Source: Pleodorina starrii (lineage: Eukaryota > Chlorophyta > Chlorophyceae > Chlamydomonadales > Volvocaceae). From it: 64,000 nt of DNA. The stretch spans positions 867,001-931,000 of the forward strand of contig BRXU01000015.1 of the NCBI GenBank assembly GCA_030267565.1. The letters run 5' to 3'. This document shows positions 21,650 to 32,300 of this stretch, in pieces; the stretch's first letter is position 1; the number at the start of each line of letters is the position of its first letter. The notes below the pieces were generated by a model that was given only the letters and a program-made list of their open reading frames with translations, did not search any database and was not told the origin of the DNA. The translations under genes were made by a program, and so were the position numbers.

Positions 21650-24600
21650 ATGTCCCGCACCAGCGGCGAACCTCGCCAGACCCCCTCCGGAGGCGGCGCG
21701 CCGACGCCGTACGGCACAGGGCCGTCGTCCTTTTGTGAGAAGGAGCAGTACGGTGCGGGTGGCGAAGGCGCGGAGGGGGAGGAGGGCCTTCTCGACGAGG
21801 GCTTGGTTGAGGGCGAGGGCAGCGACGAGGAGACGTGGGGCAGCAGCGGGTACGACCCGGGCACGGCGCCCTCCACCGCCTCCCCTGGAGTCAACCAGAC
21901 GCCGCGATCCAACCGCATCTCCCGCCAGCGGCGCCAAGCGGCCGCGGCCGCTGCCGGCGGCGGTGGCGGCGGCGGCGCAGCCAGCGAAGGCGGCGGCTTG
22001 GGCAGCGGCGGCGCCTTTTCGCCACTGCGAAAGCGAACTGCCGCCGTCGCGTCCGGCGGCGGCGGCGGCGGCGTCTTGAAGCAGCATTGCGGCGTCGACG
22101 AGCCCTACGCTCCGCCGGATACGCGCTTCGGCGGCGACACGAGCCGCGGCGGCGGCGGCGGCGGCGCCGCCAAGCTGCCCGCCAACTACTTTCTGGACGA
22201 GCAGGTGAGGGCTGGTCTCCAGAATCTACCGTGGCGTTGATCGTTTGTTTGTTTGTTTGTTCGTTTGTTTTAGAACGTCTGGTTTCAGGGCGTTACCGTA
22301 TCCATCGGTTCTCATCTGCGGAAAGACCCCGTTACCTATTCTGTGTCAGGGTAGGTCGGGTAGGGGCAGCGCAGCGTGGCGACACCGGCTCGCAGCTGGC
22401 GGCCCTTCCCTTCCCTTCCCTTCCTTGTCCGGCCCGGCCCTTTCCTTGTCCCCTGCCTACCCGCTATTCGACTCGCGGCCGCAGCACGAACGTGCCTCGC
22501 GCGGGTGCTGCTGCCGCCAACCAGCCCAATGGCCCCTCTCCCTCCCTCCCTCCCTCCTCAATACACACACGCAGGAGGAGATCGCGCGCCACCCCTTCCC
22601 CATACCACCTGCGGACCTGGTCGAGATGGCCCGCCAGGTGCTGGCCGTAGGTGAGTGGTTGGGCGGTTGGGCGGTTGGGTGCTTGCTGTGGTTGGACGGT
22701 TAGGTGGTTGCATGAGTGGTTGGACGGGTAGTAAAAAGAAGCTGGCGAATGCCGGTAGGTGGCTGAGCAGGTAGGTGACTGATGCGCTTATGCAGGTAGC
22801 ATGAGAAACGAGAATGCGGTGTAAGAATGGAGCCCGAGATCGGGTAATCAGGACAGGCCGAGCAGGTTTGGGCTTTGCTTGCGATTTGGCGGCGATTCGA
22901 TGTCGGTGCGGCGTGCGGGAAGGATGGGGTGGGGGGTCCCGGCTTAAGCCCCCGAGGTCCGAGAGCTGCGACACCCGGCGTCCAGGCCCTGGTGCCTTCC
23001 GCGGCTTGTGTTCCTTACCTGCCCGGTCTCGCCTTGCCACAGCGGTTGGCCTTGCCCTGTTGAAAACATTTCAACGGCAGAGCCACAGAAGGCGCTAAGA
23101 ACCCCGTCTGATCCCCGGGGGTGCCCGTCTGCCCGTCGTCTTCGTCTTCGTCGTCTTCGTCGTCTTCACAGGCGTCTACAAGTGGCCGCATCTGTCGGAG
23201 GACTTCCAGTTCAGCGGTGCGTGTGTGAACGTGTGGGTGGACGTGGGTGGACGTGGGTGGACGTGGGGGTGGACGTGGGTGGACGTGGGGGTGGACGTGG
23301 GGGTGGACGTGGGGGTGGACGTGGGTGGACGTGGGTGGACGTGGGTGGACGTGGGTGGACGTGGGGGTGGACGTGGGTGGACGTGGGTGGACGTTGGGGT
23401 GGACGTGGGTGGACGTGGGTGGACGTGGGTGGGTGTCTGGCCGGAATGGGACGAGGGGATGGTGTCGCGCCTCTCATCGGTATCGCTGCGCCACTGCACC
23501 GCTCCGGCTCCCCCGGCTCCTGCCGTGAGTTGACACCCACCCATCCATCCATCCGTCTCCGTGTCCGGCTTCTGGCTCCCGGCTCCCGGCTCCCGGCCGA
23601 CGCACCCTAATCCCAAAACCATCCGCAACTCGGACTGCTGTACTTCACCCCCCGGCCCCCGCAGCTCCCTTCATAGGGCCCCTGGGTCCCGAGCAGTTCC
23701 GGTCCACGCTGTCCTCCCTGGAGCTGGAGGAGGCCTTCCCCGACCTGGAGCCGCGGTGGGTCGGTGGGTCGGTGGGCCGGTGGGCCGGTGGGTCGGTGGG
23801 TCGGTGGGTCGGTGGGTCGGTGGGTCGGTGGGTCGGTGAGACCAGTTGGGCTACGGCGCCGCTTCAAGTCGCAAACATCTCTGACAATAATCCGCTGTCG
23901 TTGCTGCTGCTGACCCGCAGGTACCACCACCTGCGGGTCGATCCCTTCAGGTGTGTCGCGGGGGAGGCAGGAGCCACCTGACAGGCGGATTGTGGGGGAT
24001 GTTTTTTTGCCTGGGAATGTGTTACGCTTGCGACCGTCTGGGCCGGGCGCAAAGTCGGACTCGGGCCTGTCGAGGTACAATGAGAGCCCACATGAGGTCA
24101 CTGTGGACCCAAATGACGTCATATTAGGGCCAAATGAGGTCATATTGGACCCAAATGAGGTCATACCGTATGTGGGCCCAGATGGAGCACCACGTACGGC
24201 ACTGGCACGTGTCTGTGAGGATGCCGTACTGTTGCAGTACAGCGCCGAGATCTCCCTATTCGGTTGTATCTGTATCAACCACGGGCTCAGGATCCGCCCC
24301 GCTTCCTCTTGCTGCAAGCATCCCACATCCCTTTCTTCCTCGCCCCTACCTCGGGGGTAAACCGACGGCCGGGCGGCGGCTGGGCGCCTCCCCGCCATCC
24401 TCCCGATTTCTCGGCCTGGCCAATCAAATCACATCACCATCGTCTTCTATCAGACCCAACCGCGTCTGGGTGACGCTACAGTGAGTGCCGTTGCCGTACA
24501 CGTGCCACGGGGCAAAGGGAGAGGTGATAGGGTTTCAGAGTTTTAGGGTTTTTAGGTTTTTTAGGGTTTTAGGGTTTTAGTGGTGCGGCCTTCTCGACGC

Positions 24601-27600
24601 CGAGGGAGGGATTGCGCGCCCCGGCCAGCTGGCTTGTTAGTTCTTTGCACGTTCGGTGGCCGTACTTCCTGGCGCGCACATCACAACGGTCGCTACAGAC
24701 CGGAACACCTGTAAACTGCAAACTGCAGCCGTCGCCTGCCCCGGCCGGCTTCATCGCAAACCTCGCTCTCCTTGACACCCCATTCCGCCCGCCGCCTGCC
24801 CTCTGGCCCTCGCAACCCCCGCACCCTCTCCCCCCCGCGCTGGTGCGACCCTACTCGCGCTGGCGTGACCTCTCGCCCGCACCCTCGCACTCGACGGTGT
24901 GTTTCGTGACACGGCGGTGGTGCACACGCATGTCCTTGTCCGTGTCGGTGTCGGTGGCCAGGCCCCGCTGCTCGCACCTGGGGACCTTCCGCGGCAAGCT
25001 GCCATTCGGCATCAAGCCGACGGGTAGGTGGGTTTCTGGGTGGGTGGGTTGGGCGCGTGGTGGGGCGGGGCGGAGGCTTCATGACGCTGCGCGGGCGGGC
25101 GGGCGGGCGGGCGGGCGGGCGGGGCGGCTCCGCTGATCCTGGGAGGACCACACATACGCGTGTGTGTATGTGAGTGCGTGTGTGTGTGCAGGCGCGCGTC
25201 ATGGCCAGGTGACATGTCTTGACCGCCAAGTAGTTTTGAGGAATTCGGGTTGCGCCCGCCGATTCGCCAGCATGCCACATCTCGGTCATTGCTCTTGCCA
25301 GTTGACGTCCGGACAGGTGACTCCGGTTGGCCCTGGCGCGCGACCCGCGTCGGGCCTGCCGCGGTTCCATTCACCGTGGAACCGCTCCACACCACAGCCA
25401 TTGAAACGTTACAACCAACCAACCAACCAACCATCACCCAACAACCAACCAACAATTGACTAACCGTCACAAACCATCCCGGACTTCTGGCTGGCCGCGC
25501 AGGCAAGGTGATTGAGGAGCCTCCACAGACCGCCAGCCTCACCTTCAACGCCGCCGGGCAGGTTGAGGGCTATACCATGGGATACGTCATGGACCGGGTG
25601 AGGGTGCCACGCAGGCCCGTATCGTGCTGTACGACGCGACGTACAGATACGACGTAAAACTCGAGATGTAAGTCTGCTTGCCTCGGAAGTTGTACTTACC
25701 GGTGTTACCTGAGAGCAGAAGAAGCCTGCTGTCTGTCCTCCCGACACCATGTGCGCGAACACACCGCGGGGCCTTGGCGGCCTCTGCCGTCCGTACGGTT
25801 CCGTATCCTATCCTGTCGGCTGACTGACCCCCGGGTCGGCTGTGGACTGACGGGTCAGTCACCATCGTTGTCCACCCCTTGTCCTCACCGGCCCGCGCCG
25901 CGCCAACCAACCCCGTGCTGCGGCCGCAGATGGTGGGCAACACGAACGGTCTGGGCGGCGTCTTCGGTCTGATGTGGGCCCTGGGTGCGCCCCTGCCCGC
26001 CCCCGAGGGCCACCCCTGGAGCCCCTCCCTGCAGCTGCGCCTCGTCAACAGCGGTGTCTGGCTGCTGCAGGTACGAATCGTCGTACTCAGGGCCACCCGG
26101 CACCGCCACTGCCACCGGCCTGCTACGTACAACTCATTCATCCACCACCACACGCGGGAAGGTGGGAAACTGGCGATGGGAAACTGGCGCGCCGATGGGA
26201 AACGTGGCATCCTCGATGGGAAACTCGATGCTCTCACGCACCCAGCGCGCACCCAACTCAGCTTGCTCCCTGGACGCGAAAACGAACAAGAAATCATCCA
26301 GGTACGGCAAAACCCGCGCACCGAGGCGGGCCGGGCGCCCGCCTCGTCCCTTGGGAAAAAACTCGTGCGGTGGCAAAGGCGGCGAGAGATGCCGCCGGCC
26401 CTTGCCCACCGCCGCCAAGGGGTCCCGCCAGAAGCGCACAACGTTCCGCATGATCTTGGTGAACCAATACGGACTGTTGAGCCACCCCATTGGGAGCGCA
26501 TTCATCTCGTACAGCACGCCGCAAAAACGAAACACGAAGTACCGGCGATCCGCCGGCCGGATGGGGATGTGGTAGAAGGCATCGGCCAGGTCAACCTTGA
26601 CCATCCAGGAGTCCTGGATCCCCATGCGCCGGAGCGTGCGGAGTGACTCATACCGACACTTATATGCCTTCTGAGCGACATTCATGCGCTTCAGATTAAC
26701 TACCAACCGCCAGGACCCGCTGCCAGGCTTGGGCACACAGAACGCATTCACCACGTGATCGACAGATCTGGCGGGGTCCACCCGGGAAATGGCGCCCAAC
26801 GCAACCAGACGCGGTTCTTCCGTCTCCAACCACCAACGACGCTGCGCGTCATCGACCGGAAAACTGGGAAGCTCAAACGCTGGCGGTGGGCGACCCCCGA
26901 GGAACTCGACGGGAACGCCGTGCTTTAACACGTGCAACGTACGTGCATCCGCTCCAATCGCCTTCCACGCAGCTACCCGCTCCGTGACCCGCGCGTGCAG
27001 AGGGGTGACGGGGGCGCCCATTGAATATTAACTGCTCTGCCTCGGGCCCGATGCGCCCGAGGCGGCGGCAGCCGCGGCGGCCCGATTTTGCTGGAAACCC
27101 CGACCACCATTGCCGCTACCGCGCCCGCGACGCCCATGCCCGCCAGTGTTATTCTGGAACGGGCCTACATTGCCGTTACGGTTCTTAAACTCCTTCTCCG
27201 CAATGGCCTTAAGAGAAATCCTCTGCTTCGTCACCGCGAACTGCTCATCAAAATCCCTAGTGATTTCATCCGCTAAGGACCGCTCCGCCGAGGAGAAATA
27301 CCGGTGGTGGAGGGCGACGAGCCCGTCCCGGCCCCGCTGGGAAAACTCCACCAGGCAGTTGATGCGAGCGGAGATAATGGCCTTCATCCATCCGACATCG
27401 TAATTAAGGGTGTGGAAGGCGCCAAGGGTAGCCCCCGCCCAATTGGCGTTCAGGGCATAGGGCGCTGCGGAAAGCAAAACTCCTACACCTGCCGCCATCA
27501 GATCAGCGATCGCCAACAAGGAAATCATGATACCCAACTCATACAACAGGGATCCGGCCCGGTCAGCGTGGCCGCGTTGCGCCTGCTCTAAACGCTGCCA

Positions 27601-28702
27601 TTCCGGAAAGGCCTGGTAATTGTGCAACACCATGTTACTTACATCTATCTGCCGCTCCGGTAACCTCGCCATCAGCCAACTAGGAAACGGAAAACGCGCG
27701 TCCGGAGGGGACTGCTGATTGCGCGGGTTCCCAAGATTACGCAGCGACTGCAACACTGCTGCGTCCGCCCCACCTTGGTTCGCAACATGGGCGGTCAGAG
27801 TGCCAATCTGCTGTTGAAGATGGAGGAGCATCGCCGTCGTGTCGGCGACGGGGGCCGGAGGGACTTGGTGTTGTTGTTGCAGCGGGACGCCTTGAGAAGG
27901 TGCCGCGCCGCCGCCCAGCGGAAGTTGACCACCGCCATACGTGTGGTGCGCGGGCGAGACGCCTGGAGTTATTCCGGCTTGGGAACGCGGCCCATTGAAG
28001 AGCTGGGCGAACCCGGGCGGAGGCGAAGTCGTTGGACCGTATTGCGGAATCATAGCTGAGGCGGTGGAACTGACGGCGAAAACCGCCAAAACCAGGCCGA
28101 GTAACCGCATCCTGCTTAACCTCTAAACTTCAGTCGCCAATTAATGGTGCTGTAGAAATACGCACTTAACCCGAAGGGTCCTGCTGAAGAGCCGAAGGCA
28201 CAGCGGATAGTAATATAACAGAAGCGCGCCGAAGGATGGCGAGGATGCCACGTTTCCCATCGAGGATGCCCTTGCCTGCGCCCTCGGATGCCGCGTTGCA
28301 GCCCCGTGGGCAAACACCCACCGACCGGCGGCGTTGCCTTTGTTGCGGTATCACGCACCAACGCACCACCACGTACCCGCTCGCCGACGTGAAGACCCGT
28401 CTGTAGCTTTGTAGCGGCCTCCGTGCTGGTGTGCTGTGTGGCCGCTGCGGAAACATTCCTCCCGAAGACCACCTGCAACGCTAGAGAGGGTCGTGCATGT
28501 CGTTTTCCGTTCGTACTGTCGTACGTTCTCCACCAGCCTGCCCGTCCTCTTACACGGCCAGCCCCATCCTTCCGTCGTGTCACCCCTCCTCCACCGTGCC
28601 CCGGCCGGAGCTGCCCAGGCCGCGGCCTACCTGTACGACCGTACGGCAGCGCTTTTCCTGCCCAGCAGCTGGCGCACGCGCCACTCGCGCAACACCATGT
28701 GA
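21650..28702 (+). CDS. Probable SnoaL/NTF2-like domain protein, 401 residues, ten exons
   Basis: Exons: 21650-22204, 22575-22650, 23172-23216, 23665-23755, 23921-23950, 24454-24480, 24962-25023, 25503-25597, 25930-26070, 28619-28702; all joins keep frame. Exon 1 encodes about 180 disordered Gly/Ala/Glu-rich residues. The ordered part starts near PANYFLDEQEEIARHPFPIP and includes VYKWPHLSEDFQFS, APFIGPLGPEQFRS, AFPDLEPRYHHLRVDPFR, PNRVWVTLQ, GKLPFGIKPTGK, GYTMGYVMDR and GLGGVFGLMWALGAPLP, ending AAAYLYDR...RNTM. The spacing of aromatic strands, the YHHLRVDPF motif and the GYVMDR motif suggest a SnoaL/NTF2-like alpha+beta barrel, a fold used by small-ligand binders and some enzymes. This is an impression from the motifs, not a proven match, and the substrate is unknown. 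The last intron (26071-28618) carries an antisense retroelement. The final exon is supported by a CCCAG acceptor, phase and prompt stop only. Confidence 0.7.
23230..23440 (+). repeat. GTGGGTGGAC tandem repeat in intron 3 of the 21650 gene
   Basis: About 20 imperfect copies of a 10-12 nt GTGGGTGGAC unit begin about 14 nt after the donor at 23217. Confidence 0.9.
23756..23838 (+). repeat. GGTCGGTG repeat starting at a donor site
   Basis: The same GGGTCGGT unit as in WDR91 intron 11 starts exactly at the GT of the donor at 23756. The two junctions share 28 identical bases (15611-15638 and 23751-23778). Confidence 0.9.
24531..24581 (+). repeat. Interstitial telomere-like TTTTAGGG repeat
   Basis: Roughly five degenerate TTTTAGGG units lie in intron 6 of the 21650 gene, about 50 nt after the donor at 24481. 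Confidence 0.75.
26134..27021 (-). CDS. DIRS-like reverse transcriptase, truncated
   Basis: This 295-residue frame lies antisense in the last intron of the 21650 gene. It shows the reverse-transcriptase palm order: FCVPKPGSGSWRLVVNLKRM, then VKVDLADAFYHIPI with a catalytic Asp, ALPMGWLNSPYWFTKIMR, and the YLDD catalytic box in RVLPYLDDFLFVF. The style of these motifs is that of DIRS-type retroelements, known from volvocine algae (TOC3 in Chlamydomonas, Kangaroo in Volvox). The frame stops soon after the palm. There is no RNase H, no methyltransferase and no tyrosine recombinase in the remainder, so the copy is incomplete and probably not autonomous. Its last 20 or so codons run across the inverted repeat into flanking DNA. 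It starts six nucleotides after the gag stop codon. Confidence 0.85.
   Translation of the reverse strand: MGAPVTPLHARVTERVAAWKAIGADARTLHVLKHGVPVEFLGGRPPPAFELPSFPVDDAQRRWWLETEEPRLVALGAISRVDPARSVDHVVNAFCVPKPGSGSWRLVVNLKRMNVAQKAYKCRYESLRTLRRMGIQDSWMVKVDLADAFYHIPIRPADRRYFVFRFCGVLYEMNALPMGWLNSPYWFTKIMRNVVRFWRDPLAAVGKGRRHLSPPLPPHEFFPKGRGGRPARLGARVLPYLDDFLFVFASREQAELGARWVRESIEFPIEDATFPIGAPVSHRQFPTFPRVVVDE
26194..26215 (+). repeat. 22-bp inverted repeat, left end of DIRS-like element
   Basis: These bases are the exact reverse complement of 28240-28261. The motif GATGGGAAAC recurs several times around this end (26165-26225). Confidence 0.85.
27028..28110 (-). CDS. gag-like protein of DIRS-like element
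   Basis: A 360-residue frame lies directly upstream of the reverse transcriptase. It begins MRLLGLVLAVFAVSSTASA, which reads like a signal peptide and is odd for a gag protein. Pro/Gln-rich sequence follows, then a central helical region with a hydrophobic patch (LGIMISLLAIADLMAAGVGV) and an Arg/Gly/Asn-rich C-terminus (GRRGRGSGNGGRGFQQN) suited to nucleic-acid binding. Function is inferred from position and the basic tail; no zinc knuckle is present. Confidence 0.7.
   Translation of the reverse strand: MRLLGLVLAVFAVSSTASAMIPQYGPTTSPPPGFAQLFNGPRSQAGITPGVSPAHHTYGGGQLPLGGGAAPSQGVPLQQQHQVPPAPVADTTAMLLHLQQQIGTLTAHVANQGGADAAVLQSLRNLGNPRNQQSPPDARFPFPSWLMARLPERQIDVSNMVLHNYQAFPEWQRLEQAQRGHADRAGSLLYELGIMISLLAIADLMAAGVGVLLSAAPYALNANWAGATLGAFHTLNYDVGWMKAIISARINCLVEFSQRGRDGLVALHHRYFSSAERSLADEITRDFDEQFAVTKQRISLKAIAEKEFKNRNGNVGPFQNNTGGHGRRGRGSGNGGRGFQQNRAAAAAAASGASGPRQSS
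28240..28261 (-). repeat. 22-bp inverted repeat, right end of DIRS-like element
   Basis: Perfect reverse complement of 26194-26215. It lies about 130 nt upstream of the gag start. Confidence 0.85.
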
Positions 28703-29202
28703 TGTGGGAGTGGTGTGAAGTTGGGGGCGTACGAGGTGAGGCGGTGTGATGTTTGAAGGTGAGGTGACGTGAGGTGGGGTTGGGTGAAAGAAAGTTGGCG
28801 GCAAAGGTGTTGATGTGGGTGTGGGTGAGGTCGAGGACGCCGCAGCGAGGGCGCGGGGAGCCTGCACACATGTGCTCGTGTGGACACCATAGTTGTGGCC
28901 GATCGGCCCTCCCAACGGTTCCTCAAATGAGTCCGTCGGTCTGCCTGCTAGTCGGATGGACGAGTGAAGTGGATGCCAGCGACACGGCGGGAGTGCCGCT
29001 GTCGTGCTGTTGCGCGTATTTGTTGGCCATCGGGTGTATTGATCCGAGATGTACGACGCGGTCGTAGTCCACTTAACAGACAGACCGTAAAAGGAGGTTT
29101 CCGTGCGCGGGGGGGGGGCCAAGCACCGTGCCGTGCCTGCCTGGACATGGCGCACGCGTGCACTATGGCTGGCGGGCGGGAGGGCGGGATAATAGTTATA
29201 CA

Positions 29203-29240
29203 ACCGCAGCGATGGGACGGCGACGACGCAAGCGAACCAA
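29203..29240 (+). repeat. Interspersed repeat family A, copy 1
   Basis: The copy carries ACCGCAGCGATGGGACGG followed by an AAGCGAACCAAGACCC tail, a degenerate version of the family seen at 43401-43452. Confidence 0.55.
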
Positions 29241-29348
29241 GACCCTGCTCCGACCCTGCACTTTCGGGAGTGCACGGAGGGCGGGGGGACCCGGGGCGAC
29301 GGTGCCGCTGGTGCTGGTGCTGGTGCGCTTGGGACAGTAAAGGAGGTT

Positions 29349-29388
29349 ACCGCAGCGGAGGGACGGAGGCGACGCTAGCGAACGGACC
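29349..29388 (+). repeat. Interspersed repeat family A, copy 2
   Basis: The copy reads ACCGCAGCGGAGGGACGG, then a GACGCTAGCGAACGGACC block. It is preceded by a purine-rich GTAAAGGAGGTT. Confidence 0.6.
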
Positions 29389-32300
29389 ACCAGAATCTGG
29401 GACCCAGGCGTTTGGGGGCGCCGCGTGCGGTTGGGAGCCTTCGCGCGGTCGCGTGCGGCGCGTCGTGTGGGAGAGCGCGGGTCTGGCTTGAGCCACCTTC
29501 ACCGCCACACATTTACGTCTGGCGGTTAAGGACGTGGCAGTGCCTTGTGGCGGTGCAGTGTGGCATGCGAAGCCGTTGCGCCAACGCGATGGATACGGCT
29601 GTGACGAGGCCTGGCATAGTAATGAAATGCTTGGCTCTGCGTTGCCAGGCGCGGTGCTGAGTGCTGGCGCCATTTTAAGAAATGGTGGACAGGGAGCAGC
29701 CGGGCACTAGAGTCGTTACAAGAGTAGTGTGTCGTGCGTCGTCTACAGGATTACGCGCGCGATGGTATCTGCACGTGTGTCGTACTCGTCACAGCGCCTT
29801 TATTTCCCCCGAAACTTCTCGAATTTTCATCATGGGAACACGCCGTCTGTCAAGATATGTACGTGTCACGGTACCTTGCAACATCCGGTAGTTCGCACAT
29901 CGAAAAATCAGCTCCTATGGTGCGGGGAGAGCAGATGGCTGCCGGACGAAACAATCTGCACAGCCATCCATGCAAGCCGGCCTCGCCCCTCAGAAAGATG
30001 ATGTTCTTGTGTTCTTATACAATCAGCCATCGCGCTTGGTGTGCTGTTGGCCGATGGCATGATTCGCACCACTCGTAAATGCGCCGCGCTACGCAAAAGG
30101 TCCACACACTTCACCATTTCCATGTTGCATGCTGCCATAACCATCTGCCAAGCACCGGTGTCGTCGCAAGTGCCATCCCGCTCGTCGTCTTGCGACTTTA
30201 TCCGCGTGTCCTCCTCGTCAAGCCTTAAGGCTTGCGGCCTACGAAATGTTTTCCCGGAACCGGGCCCGTCAAGCTCCAAAGCGCATTCTCCAGAACCAGA
30301 ATCCACCTGCTACGCAAACGACATACATCCTGCCGCCAAGCAAAATCACAGGACGGTTGGGGCGGTTGCGGCTTGCAGCAGCCAGCCGAGTTTCGCGAGC
30401 GACAGGCAGCGGGCGCGCCCTGTAACAGCCGCGCAAACGCAGGCGCACAACCAAGCCGCGCCAGGCGCCAGCAACCGACGCAAATGGCTGCAAGCTACTC
30501 GTCGAGACACTCAGCGCCCAACGACCACGATGACAGCCACCAACCACCAACCACCACAACCACCGTCTGAGGTTCAGTGCTCAGCACAGCCGGAGACCTA
30601 CTACGTTTGCAAGCACAATGCACGCCTGCAAGGAATAGGTACCAACCGGAAGAAATCAACATGTACGACATCAGCAGCCCCCGGGGGCGCAACGCGCGCG
30701 TGCACGGCATCTGCCGCACTGCGGGCCCCGTCGTGTCCCCGGGGGGTGCCCTTGCCTCAACCGGTGTCATTTCAACCTGCTCCAGTGCCGCCACAAAACT
30801 CTTGGCGCCGTGCGCGCAGGCGCACCCTCGACTTGCCCGGGCGCAAGGGACGTTTATCAGAAACCGCGGGTTGGTCGGCATCATCGCACCACAGCAGGGG
30901 CCACGTTGCCACCCAACCACGCCCGTGTGTGAATTGCAGGGCGGAGCCCCCATGCGCACGGCTCACACCCACCTGCCTCGCTTTCCCAACGGCAAGCGTC
31001 GAGGCCACAAACGGCCTGGAAACACCCCCGTCGAACCAAAGCATCGCATCGCACAGCACAGCACAGCACAGCGCAGCACAGCACAGCACAGCACCGTGCC
31101 GCACGGCGATGCGCCCTCGAACCCCCCCTCTACAGACACACACGCACGAACAAGACAGTATAACAAAAGATACAGTATAACGATATTATAAAGTGGCCAA
31201 ATCAAGCGCCCTGGGCGAGCGACCGGGCCGGTGGCCTGGCACCGAACTCGGACCCCATCTAGCAGCACAGCTCACAGCACAGGCCCAGGGAGCTGCCCTC
31301 AAACAAGTGAAGATGCACAGTTCATTGACCTGCACGGCAAGTCTCGGGTCGTACATCGTACGTACAGACATACCGGTGCCCAGACGCGGCGCGACCGCCC
31401 CTCAACTGCGGGATCAACCGCGCGCCTGCAAGACGCGGCCGCCACGCGGGCGCGACCCTTCCTCCCCAGGGTCCGGACTCCGGAGCTTACTGCAACAACA
31501 AACAGCAACACCAAAGGCGCCTGTGCCACTTTGTCTCACTTCCAGAGGAGCCGCCTCAAGCACGTCGCAACCTGCCAACCGGCAACCGCTGCAACCGATA
31601 AACCGCCGGTTGTCAGTCATAATCTCGCAGGCGCCGGCGCGGCTCCCGTCTCACGTCACAGCCCGACGCCCCGCGTGCGCATAAGCATGTAAGGTCGACA
31701 TCTCCCGAGTCCCTTCCTCTCCGACTGCCTCTCGCTGCACTGATCCTGTCCGGCCGAGGCGCTGCCGGGTGTTGGGCGCGCAACGCATTTACCAGACCCA
31801 CCCGAGCCCAAGCACCACTCCTTCTCCACCGCTCAGGGCGCGGCAAGATCAGTGCGGCGCCGTTCGCCGCACCGTGTCGGGTCGGGTCGGGTCGGGCCGC
31901 TGGCAGCCGGCAAAACATGGCCGTGACCGCGCCGCCGAGCAACGAACCCCTGCCCGCCCCCCGTGTTAAGAGCCGGGGTTAGGATTACCCAAATATCAAG
32001 AGCTCGCGTGTGCCCCTTTCCGCCTGTAGACCCAAGCCGACATCACAACCCACCTCCAAACCCACACATACTCACACGTCTCTTGTAAAAAGTTTCTAGC
32101 TAGCTAGTCGGCTAGCAGGTAAGCTCGCTCGCTCGGAAAGGCACCAGCGAACGACCCATAAGAACATACAAAAGTGTGATTAATAGAGTAACGGAACAAT
32201 ACTTGGTAGGTTAAGTGCTCTCGTAAGCGCCACGCCTGCGCTTGCGCCTGTACAGCCCCTGAGCGTCTGGCTCCTCGAGGCAAGGCAAAACAAGACAAGG

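Larger units (their letters stand above)
26194..28261 (-). mobile_element. Truncated DIRS-like retrotransposon
   Basis: About 2.07 kb is bounded by 22-bp perfect inverted repeats. It holds a gag-like frame (28110-27028) and a partial reverse transcriptase (27021-26134) in the order and orientation expected of DIRS elements. Inverted terminal repeats are one of the known DIRS end types. The tyrosine recombinase is absent. The element lies antisense inside the last intron of the 21650 gene; splice sites outside it are intact, so the host gene may still be expressed. No target-site duplication is expected for recombinase-integrated DIRS elements, and none was seen. Confidence 0.75.

Noticed and set aside
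29908..30306. Minus-strand frame with GPGSGKTF, resembling a P-loop
   Set aside because: The spacing is one residue short of Walker A, no Walker B or family motif follows, and no splice partner was found.
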